Below, one piece after another: positions 32,185 to 42,749 of a stretch of DNA of 64,000 bases (the first letter of the stretch is position 1; each line of letters opens with the position of its first letter). The notes beneath the pieces were generated by a model. It was not told where the DNA came from, did no database searches, and worked only from the letters and a program-made list of their open reading frames with translations. Made by a program: the position numbers and the translations under genes. Source of the DNA: Cricetomys ansorgei (Eukaryota > Chordata > Mammalia > Rodentia > Nesomyidae); the NCBI GenBank assembly GCA_026225945.1, contig JAMJFZ010000320.1, positions 15,135,001-15,199,000 of the forward strand. Reading direction: 5' to 3'.

Positions 32185-32993
32185 TCTAGCTTGGATCTGA
32201 GTGTCCCGTCCCTCAAGGGCCCATGTGCTGAAGGTTTGCTCCCTGGGGTGCTATTGGGAGATGGTGGAATCTTTAGAAGGTGGAACCTAGTGAAAGAAAG
32301 ATCACTGGGAATGCACCCCTGAGGGGGATATCGGGATCTCTGCTCTGTCCTCGTTGTTTCCCAGCAATCATGAAATGAAAAGACCTGTCATCCAGTTTTC
32401 CACCACCATAGCAGATACTCAAGGCAAACAACGTAAAAGGAGAAATTATTTTGTTTCAGCTTCTGCCCACAATCCTTGGGCTCATTGCCTCTAGGTAAGC
32501 TCAGGGGCAGTACATCCTAGTGGTGGGGACATATGGCAAGTGCTGCTCACCCTGTAGACACAGAAAGCAGAGGAGAGTCTGAGTAAAGAACTGGGAGACA
32601 CCCCTTCTACCAGCTACCTACTTGCCCAAGTAGGTCCAGTCTCCAGTGTCTACATTACCTTCCAACTCTGCTGCCACAGTAAGTTTCATCAGTGGACTAC
32701 ATATATGTTCATGAGGCCAGAGTCCTCAGTCACTTCACAGGAGCTCATCAGCTGGCAAGCAAGACCCCAGCGCATAGTCTGTAGGGATAGTTTAGAGCCA
32801 GGCTTTCTTCATAAAAAGGCTTTCTCCAGCATGTGGCCCTGCATGACGTATAGGCTACCACAGGCCCTAAGTGATGAGATCAAGAACCGTGGACCAAAGG
32901 CTTTGCCACCATTACCCAAAGCAAACATTTCTGTCTTATAAATTGACTATCTCAGATATTCTGTCATAGCAATGAAAAATTATTAGCTTACCT
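32185..32993 (+). mobile_element. MaLR/ERVL-like LTR split by another LTR
   Basis: The 5' half (32185 to about 32385) shows 'caagggcccatgtgctgaag', 'gggtgctattgggagatgg' and 'ctttagaaggtggaacctag'. The 3' half (about 32790-32993) shows 'ttctccagcatgtggccctg', 'aattgactatctcagatatt' and 'ctgtcatagcaatgaaaaat'. Together they read as one + strand LTR. The roughly 400 bp between them belongs to a second, antisense element. Confidence 0.55.
32390..32745 (-). mobile_element. Inner antisense MaLR-like LTR
   Basis: 'gtggactacatatatgttca' and 'tgaggccagagtcctcagtc' match the antisense 5' region of MST/MLT-type LTRs. To its left 'gcagatactcaaggcaaac' and 'aattattttgtttcagct' resemble the antisense 3' end. 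Edges are approximate and no target duplication was found. Confidence 0.45.
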
Positions 32994-33324
32994 TTATGAA
33001 TTCTTTTTATTTCATCACTTAATTCTGGTAGCTTGGATATTAGTTTTCAAAAGGGACATACATTTGTCTTCCTGAATTCTTTCATGATTGAAATCCTCTA
33101 CCAGTGGCTAGTTGTAATAATTTTGGGTCATCCTTTCTTCTCCTCTAAGCTTGGTAGACACCGTTTCATCATCCTCTGGCACTGAGGTTATTAGAACTTA
33201 TTTGTAACAAGCTTGATTCGATTCTCACCCGCCCCTCCCCCATAGACTGTGCATCTGACTTAGCACAGACCTCAGAGTAGTAATTTCTTCACTAAAACTA
33301 GTAACAAAGCCAGGCAAAATCTTA

Positions 33325-33724
33325 TACGATGGTTAATCTTCATAGTCAACTTGACTGGAATTTAGAATCACCTAGGAGTCACACCTCTGGGCATGTCTGG
33401 GAGGGCATTTCTAGAGAGATCTAACTGAGGAGTGAAGATTCAGATGGGTTGTGGGTGGCACCATCCTGTGGGGCGGGGTCCTAGGCTGTACTAATAGGAG
33501 GAAGTGAGCCGAGCACCACCATCACCTCTCTCTGCCTCCTGACTAAGGATCCAATTTGACCCCGCCGCCTTATGTTCCCGCCACCACAGCTAGAGCGGCT
33601 CCTGCCCTCAGTCCTAACGTGACGGACCTTATCTTTTTATTCAACTGTGAACCAAAACCAACCTTTCTCTCCGTACTTTGCTCCCGTCAGCCGTTCTGTC
33701 ATGACAATGAGAAGAGTCACTACA
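33325..33724 (+). mobile_element. ERVL-like solo LTR (MT2/MLT2-type)
   Basis: 'tacgatggttaatcttcata' and 'gtcaacttgactggaattta' are the hallmark ERVL LTR start. 'cacacctctgggcatgtctg', 'gggtggcaccatcctgtgg', 'gaggaagtgagccgagcacc' and 'caactgtgaaccaaaacc' follow. It ends 'gagaagagtcactaca'. The polyadenylation signal is mutated (aaaccaacc in place of aataaac). About 400 bp. Confidence 0.78.
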
Positions 33725-33725
33725 T

Positions 33726-34910
33726 AGCCCGTTGCTCATGGTATACAGTGTAGATTTCCCTGCAGATTTAGTTCCTTCATTTTAAGAAAATGTATTATGT
33801 GCCCGAATACATATTTTATTACATTTATTGGATCTCTACACCAATTAAGGATACCAATTATCCGTGTGTTTGATTACCTCTTGCTCCTCTTATTACATCG
33901 TATTATCTTCTCCCTAATTGCTCTCCTCCTTCTGTGTCTTCCCTTTGTATGTGCTGTAATTATCTCAAAGCCTTTTATCCATGCCATTAATTCAATTTCC
34001 GTCCCGTCTTTCCTGTCATGTGGCATTTGTAATTCAAGGATTAGATCTACTAGTGTTGTTTCAGTTTTTGATTCACGTCTTCAGCTGCAAAATCTCCGTT
34101 TTGCTTCTGCCATTTTCATCACTGCAGTTTTGACGTCTTTACCCAGGGAAGCGCTGCACGAAGACTTTCTGTTCCTTGGGGCCACGCTTCCTTGCAGACC
34201 AATTTCTTTGTAGGTTCCGTGCTAGCCTCCTTCCTCCCCAGCCCTTTTTACCACGCCGTATTCACATGGTCACCATGTAATTCCATTTCGCGGAGCAGCC
34301 CCAACTGGAGCTTTTACACAGTCAACGCTGTCTGGTGAAGTCTCTTTAACCTCTTCCCACCTTATTTAGAACGAGTTAATTGTCCTCTCAGCTATGGTTT
34401 TGGTTCAATTAACCACATTATTAAAAAATGGAGTTTTATCTGCCATCTTTATCCTGAAACTTTAGGATGTCTGTTTTTTCTTAGGTGTGCGTCTTATCCT
34501 ACCACATCCTGCTATTTGATGTTTTTAAAATCATTTTTAGGAAACATGTCTGTAATTCTTTTTAAACGCCTTGTCTCACGTCCAAGATCCTTCGTTATCT
34601 GACCTGCCTTCTTCCTTAGCCTCGGGCTTCTTTCTCAGCGTTCTCTGCCTTATTTACTAAGTGGTCACAGGAGTCTTTTGCTGAGCCTCGCTCTGACCTC
34701 AGAACCCTGACATTTGGAGGCCTGTGTGGCCTCGGGGCCATCGGGGTTGTAGTCAAATCCACCTTTTAAAACTTGATTCAAGGCTTCCTCTCTGGGAGGC
34801 TTTGCCGGAACACTCCTCCCTCTTTGTCTCTCATGTCCTTCAGCTTTCCCTCTCTTGTGCTTTTCTGTAGCATTTATCACACCGAGCTGTAATTGCCTTT
34901 TACGTGTCGG
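33726..34910. other. Unassigned AT-rich sequence
   Basis: A 138-codon + frame at 33797-34213 lacks any recognisable motif and has no promoter or splice context. The sequence may be an old L1-like remnant. No RNA gene seen. Confidence 0.3.
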
Positions 34911-34912
34911 GT

Positions 34913-35015
34913 GATGGATTTGGAGTCAGTCTGCCTAGGTTCAGAGCTTATCTCTCCCATTGCTGTCTGCTTGACTTTGGATGACATCATGCAACCTTTC
35001 TGTCCCCTGATGGGA
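34913..35015 (+). mobile_element. MIR SINE
   Basis: 'gatttggagtcagtctgcct', 'aggttcagagcttatctctc' and 'gcttgactttggatgac' give the MIR head and core, with 'caacctttctgtcccctga' after. Confidence 0.75.
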
Positions 35016-35017
35016 AT

Positions 35018-35760
35018 TCACAGCTAATGTATGCAAAACTCTGTTGAGTACATGCCCAGTAAAGGTTGCTTATTGTTTATTAAAGGACACTATAAATGAC
35101 AGCAATAATGGCCCCATAGGACTCAACCCCCCCATTGAAAATTCAGGAGCTATCCATGGTGCTAAACCTGCTTCCCACCACTGGCCAGTGTTCCCACATC
35201 TGGTCACATGCTTAGTTCCATATAGAGCAAATTTATGATTATAACTTTCCAGATGTGGAACGAACATGAAAACTGTTCCCCTCTTTCTACAGCCATCATC
35301 CTGATTTTGACTTGGTCATCCCATGAACTCCATTCTGTGTGACTAAGTTTAGCCTCCAACTTGCTTGCCTATCTCTGGACCATTTAATCTCCCACAGTCA
35401 CATTACTGTCTTCCAGGTCTTTATATCAGGTTCTATCTCTACTTACAATTCACGAGAGAATTTCAGAAAGGGTAGAAAGAACTCACATGGCCATGTGAGG
35501 GATTGGTTGCAGAACTGTCAATGTGGTATGCACAGTAAGAAGGCAATAAAGGTAGCCTAGAAATCCATTGATTGAGAGAATAGTATGGTTTGAACATCTT
35601 TCATTCACTTATTGAGCATGTATGGGGCTCACCTCTTTTATAATGGTTCCCGGAGATGTAAGAATTACATCTTACATTAACATAATTCTTTCTCTAAAGA
35701 TGCTCAGAGCCAGCAGGAGAGAGATCACAAAAGACACGCATTTCAAAGACTAGGGAGAAG
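35018..35760. other. Mostly unassigned; possible L2 trace
   Basis: At about 35600-35730 'cattcacttattgagcatgt' could be an antisense L2 3' end. Nothing else is recognised. Confidence 0.3.
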
Positions 35761-35763
35761 TAC

Positions 35764-36138
35764 GTGCTGGTTACTTTTCATTTCACTGCAATAAAATACC
35801 CTGGCAAAAGCACTTCAAGGGAGGCAGGGTCTGTCTTGGCTCGAAGCCCGAGGGTAGAGTACATCCTGGCAGGGAAGTTGTGATGGCAAGAGTTGGCGTG
35901 GCTGGCCACATTGCATCCACAGTCAAGAAGCAGAGTGGTGAGTGCTAGTGCTCAGCCTGCTTTCTCCTTTTTATGCAACCCAGGACCCCAGCCCATGGAG
36001 TGGTGCCACCCACATTTAGGGCGGAGCTTTCTAGCTCAGTTAGCCTACTCTAGGTAGTCCCTCACAAGCATGGCTGGGTTTGTATCCTAGGTAATTCTAG
36101 ATCCTATGATGTTAGCAATCAATGTTACAACCATCACA
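35764..36138 (-). mobile_element. ERVL-like solo LTR, antisense
   Basis: The right end 'gcaatcaatgttacaaccat' plus 'caca' is the reverse complement of the TGTGATGGTT start. Inward are 'gtaattctagatcctatgat', 'gtggtgccacccacatttag', 'ctcagcctgctttctccttt' and 'gccacattgcatccacagtc'. The left end 'gctggttacttttcatttca' is the antisense 3' end. A near full-length solo LTR. Confidence 0.8.
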
Positions 36139-36139
36139 G

Positions 36140-36928
36140 AGTATGAAAATAAATGTAGTGTTTGGGAGGCGTAGAGGTAAATTTTGTGTTTTAAAACATC
36201 TGTTAAGTGAGGAACACTGGCACAGAACCTTAGTGGAGAACCAAACATCTCCGATGCATATTCCAGCAGATCCAAGTTCCCTCTTCACCGCACCGTCATT
36301 GCTTCTCCAGCCCCCTCTCTCCAAAAAGGCCAGCCCAAGACTGTTGCTCAGAAAGGCTGAACAGACACTTTGAAAGGGCAAGAGGAAGAGAAATGGCATA
36401 GCAACCATGCAGATCTTCAACTGCAAAATAAACGGCCCAGACTGTCTTTGAGTGACTATCATACTTTAGGAAAGAAAGCAGAGGGACTATACGCCCCCAA
36501 TGAGTCTTCCTAGGCCCTCAGAGGCCAAATTACCCCTCGTGTCATCTCTCTCAGCTTCTAAGATATCTGGTCTCCATGTCACCCCCTCTAGGCTATTGCT
36601 TGTTCCATAGGAGACTATTTCTCACTCATCTAATTCTAATCTCATGCTCTTCTTAAGCTAAGCACCCATCTTTCTCAAGAAGCCTCTTTTAGATAACCCT
36701 ATACTCTGTTAGTATGATTACTTGACAGTCAGCTTTACTGACTCATATTTCACTACTTTGAAGAAATTACAAAGAGAGACATAAATCTGAGATACATTAA
36801 TGTCCATCTCTCATGGGTTAATCTTTGGGGCTCTGGAGTCAGATTTGGGTTCAGATATTTCCAAGTTACACGTCGCTGCAGGTGGCTGAGAATGGCTATG
36901 AATGTTTCCCAACCAAAAAAACATAAGC
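36140..36928. other. Unassigned sequence
   Basis: Two overlapping opposing frames at 36112-36462 look incidental. 'ggctctggagtcagatttgg' at about 36829 may be a MIR remnant. Confidence 0.3.
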
Positions 36929-36932
36929 TTAC

Positions 36933-37343
36933 TGTGCTGGGCCAGTAATACGTCAACTTGCACACAAACTAGAGTTATCTGAAAGGAGGGAAACTTAATT
37001 GAGAAAATGCCTTTATAAGATCTGGCTGTAAGACATTTTCTTAATTAGTTATTGATGGGGAGGGATCAACCCATTGCGGTAGGTTCCATCGATGGGCTGG
37101 TGGTCCTGGGTTTTTTAAGAAAGCAGGTTGATCAAGCCATGGGAAGCAAGCTAGTAAGCAGCACCCCTCCACAGTCTCTGTATCAGCTCCTGCCTCCAGG
37201 TTCCTGCCCTGCTTGAGTTCCTGTGCTGGCTTCCTTTGGTAATAACAGCAATGTGGAAGTGTAAGCCCGAGAAACCCTTTCCTCCCTGATTTGCTTTTTG
37301 GTTATAGTGTTTCACTGCAGCAATAGAAAGCCTATCTAAGACA
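36933..37343 (+). mobile_element. ERVL-like solo LTR, complete, with near-perfect target duplication
   Basis: TG...CA element: start 'tgtgctgggccagtaatacg', then 'cttaattgagaaaatgcctt', 'tagttattgatggggaggga', 'ggctggtggtcctgggtttt', 'tgtggaagtgtaagcccgag' and end 'gaaagcctatctaagaca'. Flanks 'cttac' and 'cttgc' match at 4 of 5 positions and are a plausible 5-bp target duplication. The polyadenylation signal is mutated. Confidence 0.82.
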
Positions 37344-37344
37344 C

Positions 37345-37752
37345 TTGCTTTAAAGACTGAGCCTTTTGCAACTTGCTTTGTATAATTCTTGAGAGTAAAC
37401 TCTGTGGCTGACACTGTTGCACTACAATGTCAAAAAGCTGGACACACTCAGTAAATCTATGTCATAAAACACTGTCGCTTCTTAGCCATGCAAGCTCTTT
37501 AGATTTGAGAAGTTGTATTTGCCCAATCTATCGTGTGCCCTGTAAGGAGGAGACGTTGCTCACTATCTTGCAGGGTTTGGGGAAGATGATGACACAGACA
37601 CATACAGTGGCTCATTGGTGCCTAGAATATACAAAATGATTTGTGTTGCATATTTACTGGAAATTTTTAATCTATCTCAAGGAAATATGCATTGATCCAA
37701 CCAGTGTGTCCGCTTTCTCCATATAGATACTTTATAGATGGTAAGAGTTGAA
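37345..37752. other. Unassigned sequence
   Basis: No recognised repeat, exon or RNA gene. Confidence 0.3.
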
Positions 37753-37754
37753 AA

Positions 37755-37853
37755 GGATTTCATTTTGTAGCTCAGGCTAGTCTAAAACTCTATCCTCCTG
37801 CCTCAGTCTCCCAAATGCTGAGATTACAGTCTTTTACCCCAATGTCCTGACTA
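37755..37853 (-). mobile_element. Old B1 SINE, antisense
   Basis: 'ttcattttgtagctcaggct', 'ctcctgcctcagtctcccaa' and 'atgctgagattacagtc' fit an early B1/proto-B1 monomer. Confidence 0.65.
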
Positions 37854-37961
37854 ATAAATGACTCACGTTGAAAGTAGAAAGAAACAGTATTTCATTATTA
37901 ATGGTATTTAAATTAAGAATGATAGCAGGAATGAAATTATGCTCATATTGGCTTCTTTCTT

Positions 37962-38052
37962 TTCTTTTTTTTTTTTTTTAAGATTTCGATGTTTAGTTAT
38001 ATGTATCATTTGCGTCTATGTGTGGATCTGTGTGTGTGAGTTCAGGTGCTGC
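37962..38052 (-). mobile_element. B2/B3-type SINE tail fragment, antisense
   Basis: A poly(T) run and 'aagatttcgatgtttagtta' then 'gtgtgtgtgagttcaggtgc' look like the antisense 3' part of a B2-type element; the head is absent. Confidence 0.4.
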
Positions 38053-38104
38053 TCCACACTGCCTCCGCAAAGGGAACTGCTGGCTCAATCTATTGTCATT
38101 ATTT

Positions 38105-38290
38105 TAATAATTACTTTTTCTAGTTGGTCGTACAGAATACTTGGCTCCATTTATGACATTTTCTTACACATATATCACCGCACTTTGTTAATATTTACTC
38201 TTCCACTCACTGGTATATTTTCTCCTCCAAACAGAGTCCTTCATTCTGTCCTAATGTCTCTCATTTATTAATTCATATACAATAGAATAT
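38105..38290 (-). mobile_element. L1 3' UTR fragment, antisense
   Basis: 'atacttggctccatttatga', 'cattttcttacacatatatc' and 'cactttgttaatatttactc' recall rodent L1 3' UTR in antisense. Confidence 0.45.
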
Positions 38291-38689
38291 GCATATCCTA
38301 TCATAGATAGAATTTTCTATATTCTAGATCTACCCATGAGTACCATCATGCAATATCACAAAATTAATTCTTTAAATGAATTAGCGGTAACATTGGAAAC
38401 ACGAAGGTGTCCATAGATGAGCAGCATGGATGTGCTCCATTAGCTACAAGTGTGTGTATAAATGTCTATAAATGTACTGACATTTATTTGATAGAGCTGA
38501 ATAATTGTAATGGCTTTTGAAGGAAGTATAAAAATTATTCAGGCTAAAAACCTTATAATAAAAACTTTAAGACAATGAAAAAAAAACAGGGAGAGACACT
38601 AGTAGAAAGCTCACCTATGCTTGTGTGTTGGAAGAATAGATATTGTAAAAACGGTTGTTGTAAAATATAATCTATAACTTTAACACAAT

Positions 38690-40200
38690 CCATATTAGAA
38701 TTCTAATTATGTCATTCATAGAACTGGGGAAAAGTTCAAGAATTCATATGGAAGCAGAAAAGATCCTGAATAGCTGAAACAGCCCTGAGCAGAAGGCAGT
38801 GCTGGCGATGTAACTCTAATCGACCTCAGGCTGTACTACAGAGCCATAGTAACAAAAATTACAGTACCATCCCCAAAATATACGTCCATCAATGGAATAG
38901 AAGACACAGAAATAAACACACAGAGGTACAGTCACCTAATTTTCTACAAATGTGTCAAAAATATAGATTGAACAAAAGACTTCCTCTGTAACAACAGTGC
39001 CAGGAAAACTGGATATCCATCCTGCAGAACGATCATTTCATATGGATCGGACACCCTGTAGTTACTTGAAAGAGTGGTCCCGTTTGAACATTGGTTCCCA
39101 GTTGGTGATTTAGGAGGTGTGACCTTGCTGGAGGGAGTATGTCACTGAAGGCAGAGTTTAAAGATCGAAAGTGTAAGGATCCCACTCCCAGTTCAGCTCT
39201 CTCTGCTTTGTGCTTATGGTTCAAGATGTGAGCCCTCAGCTTCTGCTCCAGCCACCATGTCTGCCTCCTGCTGCTTCTGCTCCATCATCAAGGACTCCCA
39301 GCCTCTAGAACATATGCCCAAATAAACTCCTTCTTCTATAAGTTGCCCTTGGCCACAGTGTTTTATCATAACAGTAGAAAAATAACTAATGTAGATTTTA
39401 ATGTGAGACTTGAGACCTGGGGCAGAAGAACATAAGGGAAATGTTTCAAGATATAAGTATAGGCAAGAACATTCTAAAGAGACCTCCAGTCACTCCAGAA
39501 ACCATTCCAAGAAATCACAAATTGGATTATAGGAAACTGACAATTTTCTGCGTCACCAAGGAAACAATCAACCAGAGTAAAGTCACAACCCATAGAATGT
39601 ATATTTTTATCAGCTATACATCAGACGTGAGATTAATACTCAGAATAAATAAAAAACTTCAAAGAGTAAACATAAAAAAATCATCCAACCGACAAATAGT
39701 AGACATTTCTCTATTTCTCAGTAGACATTTCTCCCAAGAAGAAACTCAAATACAAATACACAATACAAATTTGAAAAAGCACTCAAGATCATTAGCATTC
39801 AGAGAAATACTCATTTAAACTGCTTTGAGATTCTATCTCACCCCAGTCAGAATGGCCAGCATTGGAAAACAAATGTGTTGGTGAAGACGTCAGGAAGAGG
39901 AAGTCTTCCTCACGGATGGTTGGAATGTGAACAGGAGCAGCCACCGTGAAAGTCAGCGTGGAGGTGCCTCAAGACTCAGAGTAGAACTAACATACATGCT
40001 GGCTATCCCTCTCTTGGGTATACGCTGTAAGGACTCCATGTCAACAGACTACAGACACTTGCACATTCACATGGCTGCACGCTGCCCCAGAACAAACAAA
40101 TGAACAAGCAAGCATCAGGAAAATGGATGTAAGCGGAAATCATGATGTCAAACTAAATAAAATATTCAGAAGATAAATATCGCATTTTCTCTCACATGTG
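38690..40200 (+). mobile_element. L1 LINE: ORF2 3' end and 3' UTR, split by an LTR
   Basis: The sense-strand ORF2 C-terminal region is visible but broken: 'catatggaagcagaaaagat', 'ctacagagccatagtaacaa' and 'ggaatagaagacacagaaat' left of the insert. Right of it are 'ccaaggaaacaatcaacca', 'tctcaccccagtcagaatgg' and the 3'-end words 'ctctcttgggtatacgctgt'. A MaLR-like LTR interrupts it at 39062-39389. The element has multiple stops and is a decayed 5'-truncated copy. Confidence 0.85.
39062..39389 (+). mobile_element. MaLR-like solo LTR inside L1
   Basis: 'aggaggtgtgaccttgctgg', 'agggagtatgtcactgaagg', 'tgtctgcctcctgctgcttc', the polyadenylation signal in 'cccaaataaactccttcttc', and the end 'aaaaataactaa'. 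The 5-bp word tgtag occurs on both sides (39057-39061 and 39390-39394) and is a plausible target duplication, showing the LTR arrived after the L1. Confidence 0.7.
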
Positions 40201-40212
40201 GACTCAGGATAT

Positions 40213-40256
40213 GAGTGTGTGTGTGTGTGTGTGCGTGCGCGTGCACGCACATGTGC
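40213..40256 (+). repeat. (GT)n/(GC)n microsatellite
   Basis: 'tgtgtgtgtgtgcgtgcgcg' and a short GCAC-rich end. It lies at the end of the L1-derived block. Confidence 0.9.
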
Positions 40257-40655
40257 ATCGCAAAAGTAGAAAAGAGGCTGTGAGAGGGGAGATCAAGGCT
40301 TGAGGGAGGGGGGAGAGTAATGGAATACATGCGATGTGAAAGCATAAGGGAAGAGCTACTTGGCCTGGAGAAGAGGGGATGGGAGAGGGTACTGAGGAAA
40401 GAAGGGGAATGAAGACAAAGTACATTGGCATGTATGTATGAAGACGCCACAATAAATCCCATGACCTCGTGTGCAAACTTCAAACATCTAAAAACATGTT
40501 CATGTAAACAATTGCTTAGCTAAAAGTGTTTACCTCCTGCACACTAAGGGTCTTATTTGTTGGGCAAGAAATACTAAGAATTGGATTAAAGATCAAATTC
40601 TTAAAGCGATGAACACTATTGCTCGTGTCATAGGAAGCAGTGAAGGCATGTTCTA
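40257..40655. other. Probable L1 3' UTR continuation, then unassigned
   Basis: To about 40490 the text ('gaagagctacttggcctgg') is purine-rich, as in L1 3' UTRs. Beyond that nothing is recognised. Confidence 0.35.
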
Positions 40656-40657
40656 AC

Positions 40658-40790
40658 AGGAGACTCAGCCTGCGAGCGCTTGCTGCCCTTTCAGAGGACC
40701 AAGTTCAGTTCCCTGCAGCCACATGGGGTGGCTCACACAGGCCCTACTGTGCCCCAAGGACTGCACTCAGACAAATGTAAACTTTTTGTT
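40658..40790 (+). mobile_element. B2/B3-type SINE, degraded
   Basis: 'agactcagcctgcgagcgct', 'tgctgccctttcagaggacc' and 'cagccacatggggtggctca' are the head and start of the body. Confidence 0.65.
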
Positions 40791-40799
40791 TTTTTAAGA

Positions 40800-42130
40800 G
40801 GCTATGGGATGACATACAAACCAATGACATCACTGTTTTATATCCAGGTCGTGCTTGCTCAGTGCTAACCATGAAACCATGAAATCGCGAATTTCATCTC
40901 TGGACATCTATTCGTTGCATCTATTTGGTCCAAAATTTTTATGTAATGGACGAAGAAATTAAGTCTGACCAACGACAAGAGTTCAAGTTTTACTTCCAAG
41001 TGCCCGGTCCCACGGTGACATCTTTTGCATGAGGCAGAGAACAGAACCGGGTACTGGCGGCTAGTGAGAGGGCAGCCTCAGGTAAAATCTTGGTTGCGCC
41101 ATCGGCAGGCTGCGTTTCCTGGGGGGTAAATTATCTACCTTCTCTGAGTATAAAACCATGAAATCATAGTTAATGGGGCTGTGGACTGCAAACGATAACA
41201 GATAAAGCACGTGGCTCATAAGTAAGTACACTTACTAAGTTATTATTTCCCCAAAGGCAAAAACATCAAAGAACAATATGATGAAAACTCAGATCAAGGG
41301 AAAAAACACCCACCGTAGGCAGATCATAAAATAAAGTGAAAGGGAAAGTAGCAGGCTTCATTAATTTCCTCTCTTTATACTCCCCCTAGACATCAGTCAC
41401 TCCTCTCTTTGCTGATAAATACGAGAGAGAGAGAGAGAGAGAGAGATGCAGACAAAATGGTTTTATTCATTAGATCATTAGGGTACTTAGTCTGTGTGAT
41501 GGTATGGTCTCTATGTGCTGCTGACAGCCTATCGATGCTAGAAAATTCTAAAGGCAAGCACTTCTTTGACAGCAGCGATAAGCGGTGATCTGTCAGAATA
41601 CGCAGCAGCACACCTACGATGTAAAAGCTGCAACGTTCCTCAGAGATGTTTACCCACCAGGAGCCTTAGCGTTCCCCCTTGTTTACCTGTCACGGCTGGC
41701 TCTGGGAACCAGAGCATCTTTGCAAGCATCTCAAAGAATTTGGCAAAAGAGGCGTATTTGTTCGCTATGGAACTCGAGCAGCCTTGAGTTCTGCTTTACT
41801 TTGCTGGCAATCAAAGCAGGGGAGAGGCCGGGGTCCACCCTGCCCTCAGTCTTGCACACTTGCATCCTGCGTTTTGCTAGCTCACAGGTGTGTGCTCTCT
41901 TCAGGGTTGGGGAACTATGCCCTCTCATCTGCGCACCCCCACATTAGCGTTGGAGGATGACTTTCAGGAGTGGTTTGGAGAAGCTGGGGTGCGGATGGGG
42001 AGGCTGTTATGTTAAGAGACAGCTTTGCACGCTGTGGGGTTCTCAGGCCTGCCCTCCACTGAGCTCCATTGCCTGGAGGGGACCGGGCCCACCATGCTGC
42101 ACGCGGTGGTCATCCCCCAGCTCGGGGCTG
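40800..42130. other. Upstream flank of the CpG island
   Basis: A (GA)n repeat occupies 41423-41446. No SINE, LINE or LTR is recognised across 41450-42130, unlike most of the window, which would fit conserved promoter-proximal sequence. Overlapping open frames at 41566-41960 in several frames suggest chance. Confidence 0.35.
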
Positions 42131-42332
42131 ACACTACGTTGCCTACTCAACTTTTCGCCCCCTGGGGCCACCGCGAAGGGCGAGCGAACGTCCAGGGCTC
42201 CTAAAGCACGGAGCCTCTGGAGTAGGAACTGGCGGGAGCGTGGCTTCAGCGTGGGATGGGAGAACAGAGGTGCTCTGGGGGTAGCGCCCCGCCCCCGCCC
42301 CCGCTCCCCGCCGTCACCCCCCGGAGACGCAG

Positions 42333-42391
42333 CCCCGCCCGTCCCGGTCCCCGCCCGTCCCGGTCCCCGCCCGTCCCGGTCCCCGCCGCGG
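42333..42391 (+). repeat. 16-bp GC-rich tandem repeat (GC-box array)
   Basis: Unit ccccgcccgtcccggt occurs three times exactly (42333, 42349, 42365) with a partial fourth. Each unit holds a GC box (CCCCGCCC). The minus strand has closely spaced GGGG/GGG runs and could form a G-quadruplex. It ends about 70 bp upstream of the candidate start codon. Confidence 0.92.
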
Positions 42392-42459
42392 CGCACGCGT
42401 GTGTGCGGACCCGAGCGAGCGGTCCCCACGCGCCGCGCACGGCCCGTCCGGCGGGCAGC

Positions 42460-42468
42460 ATGCGGAGG
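42460..42468 (+). CDS. Candidate first coding exon (Met-Arg-Arg) of an unidentified gene
   Basis: The ATG at 42460 has A at -3 ('gcagcatgcgg'), an acceptable Kozak context. Three codons (ATG CGG AGG) lead directly to GTGAGTG at 42469, close to the consensus donor, so the exon would end in phase 0. Position inside a CpG island and about 70 bp downstream of a GC-box array supports a real promoter-exon. Alternatives: the ATG is a non-initiating triplet in a 5' UTR exon, or translation starts in a later exon. I do not recognise the gene. Its remaining exons are not in the window unless 49084 is one. Confidence 0.45.
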
Positions 42469-42476
42469 GTGAGTGC
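42469..42476 (+). other. Candidate 5' splice site
   Basis: AGG|GTGAGTG: the intron side matches GTRAGT exactly. The exon side AGG departs from the preferred CAG/AAG but is common enough. Confidence 0.55.
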
Positions 42477-42749
42477 GCCGGTCTGGTGCGAGCGCAGGGA
42501 GGGCAGGGACCCCTCTGGCCGCAGCGAGGTGGCGGGTGCCCCGCGACCCCTCCGGCCGTCGAGCATCGGCCGGGCTCTCCCGGCGCCCGCCCAGAGGAGG
42601 GAGACGGAAGGGAGCAGTAAGCCCAAGTCCTGGCCGGGCACGGGCCGCAGGGAGGGCGCGGAGCGTGCGGGGCGGTGGTCCCCTCGGATCGCCACCCCCA
42701 GGGGTGGGACAGGGCGCTGAGCCCGGCTCCCTGCGGGGCTCCCGAGGTG

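Larger units (their letters stand above)
42140..42740. promoter_or_regulatory. CpG-island promoter
   Basis: A sharp GC- and CpG-rich island in an otherwise CpG-poor window, holding many CCCCGCCC/GGGGCGG-type GC boxes (Sp/KLF class), a 16-bp tandem repeat and no TATA box. A start codon and consensus splice donor sit in its middle. TATA-less CpG islands usually give dispersed initiation, so the start site probably lies somewhere in about 42350-42450. Long frames on both strands here are GC-composition artefacts. Confidence 0.88.

Noticed and set aside
33797..34213. 138-codon plus frame in AT-rich sequence
   Set aside because: Hydrophobic Ile/Leu-rich composition with no recognisable motif, no CpG promoter, no splice signals. 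More likely old repeat.
39441..39818. 125-codon plus frame
   Set aside because: It is part of the decayed L1 ORF2/3' region, not a host gene.
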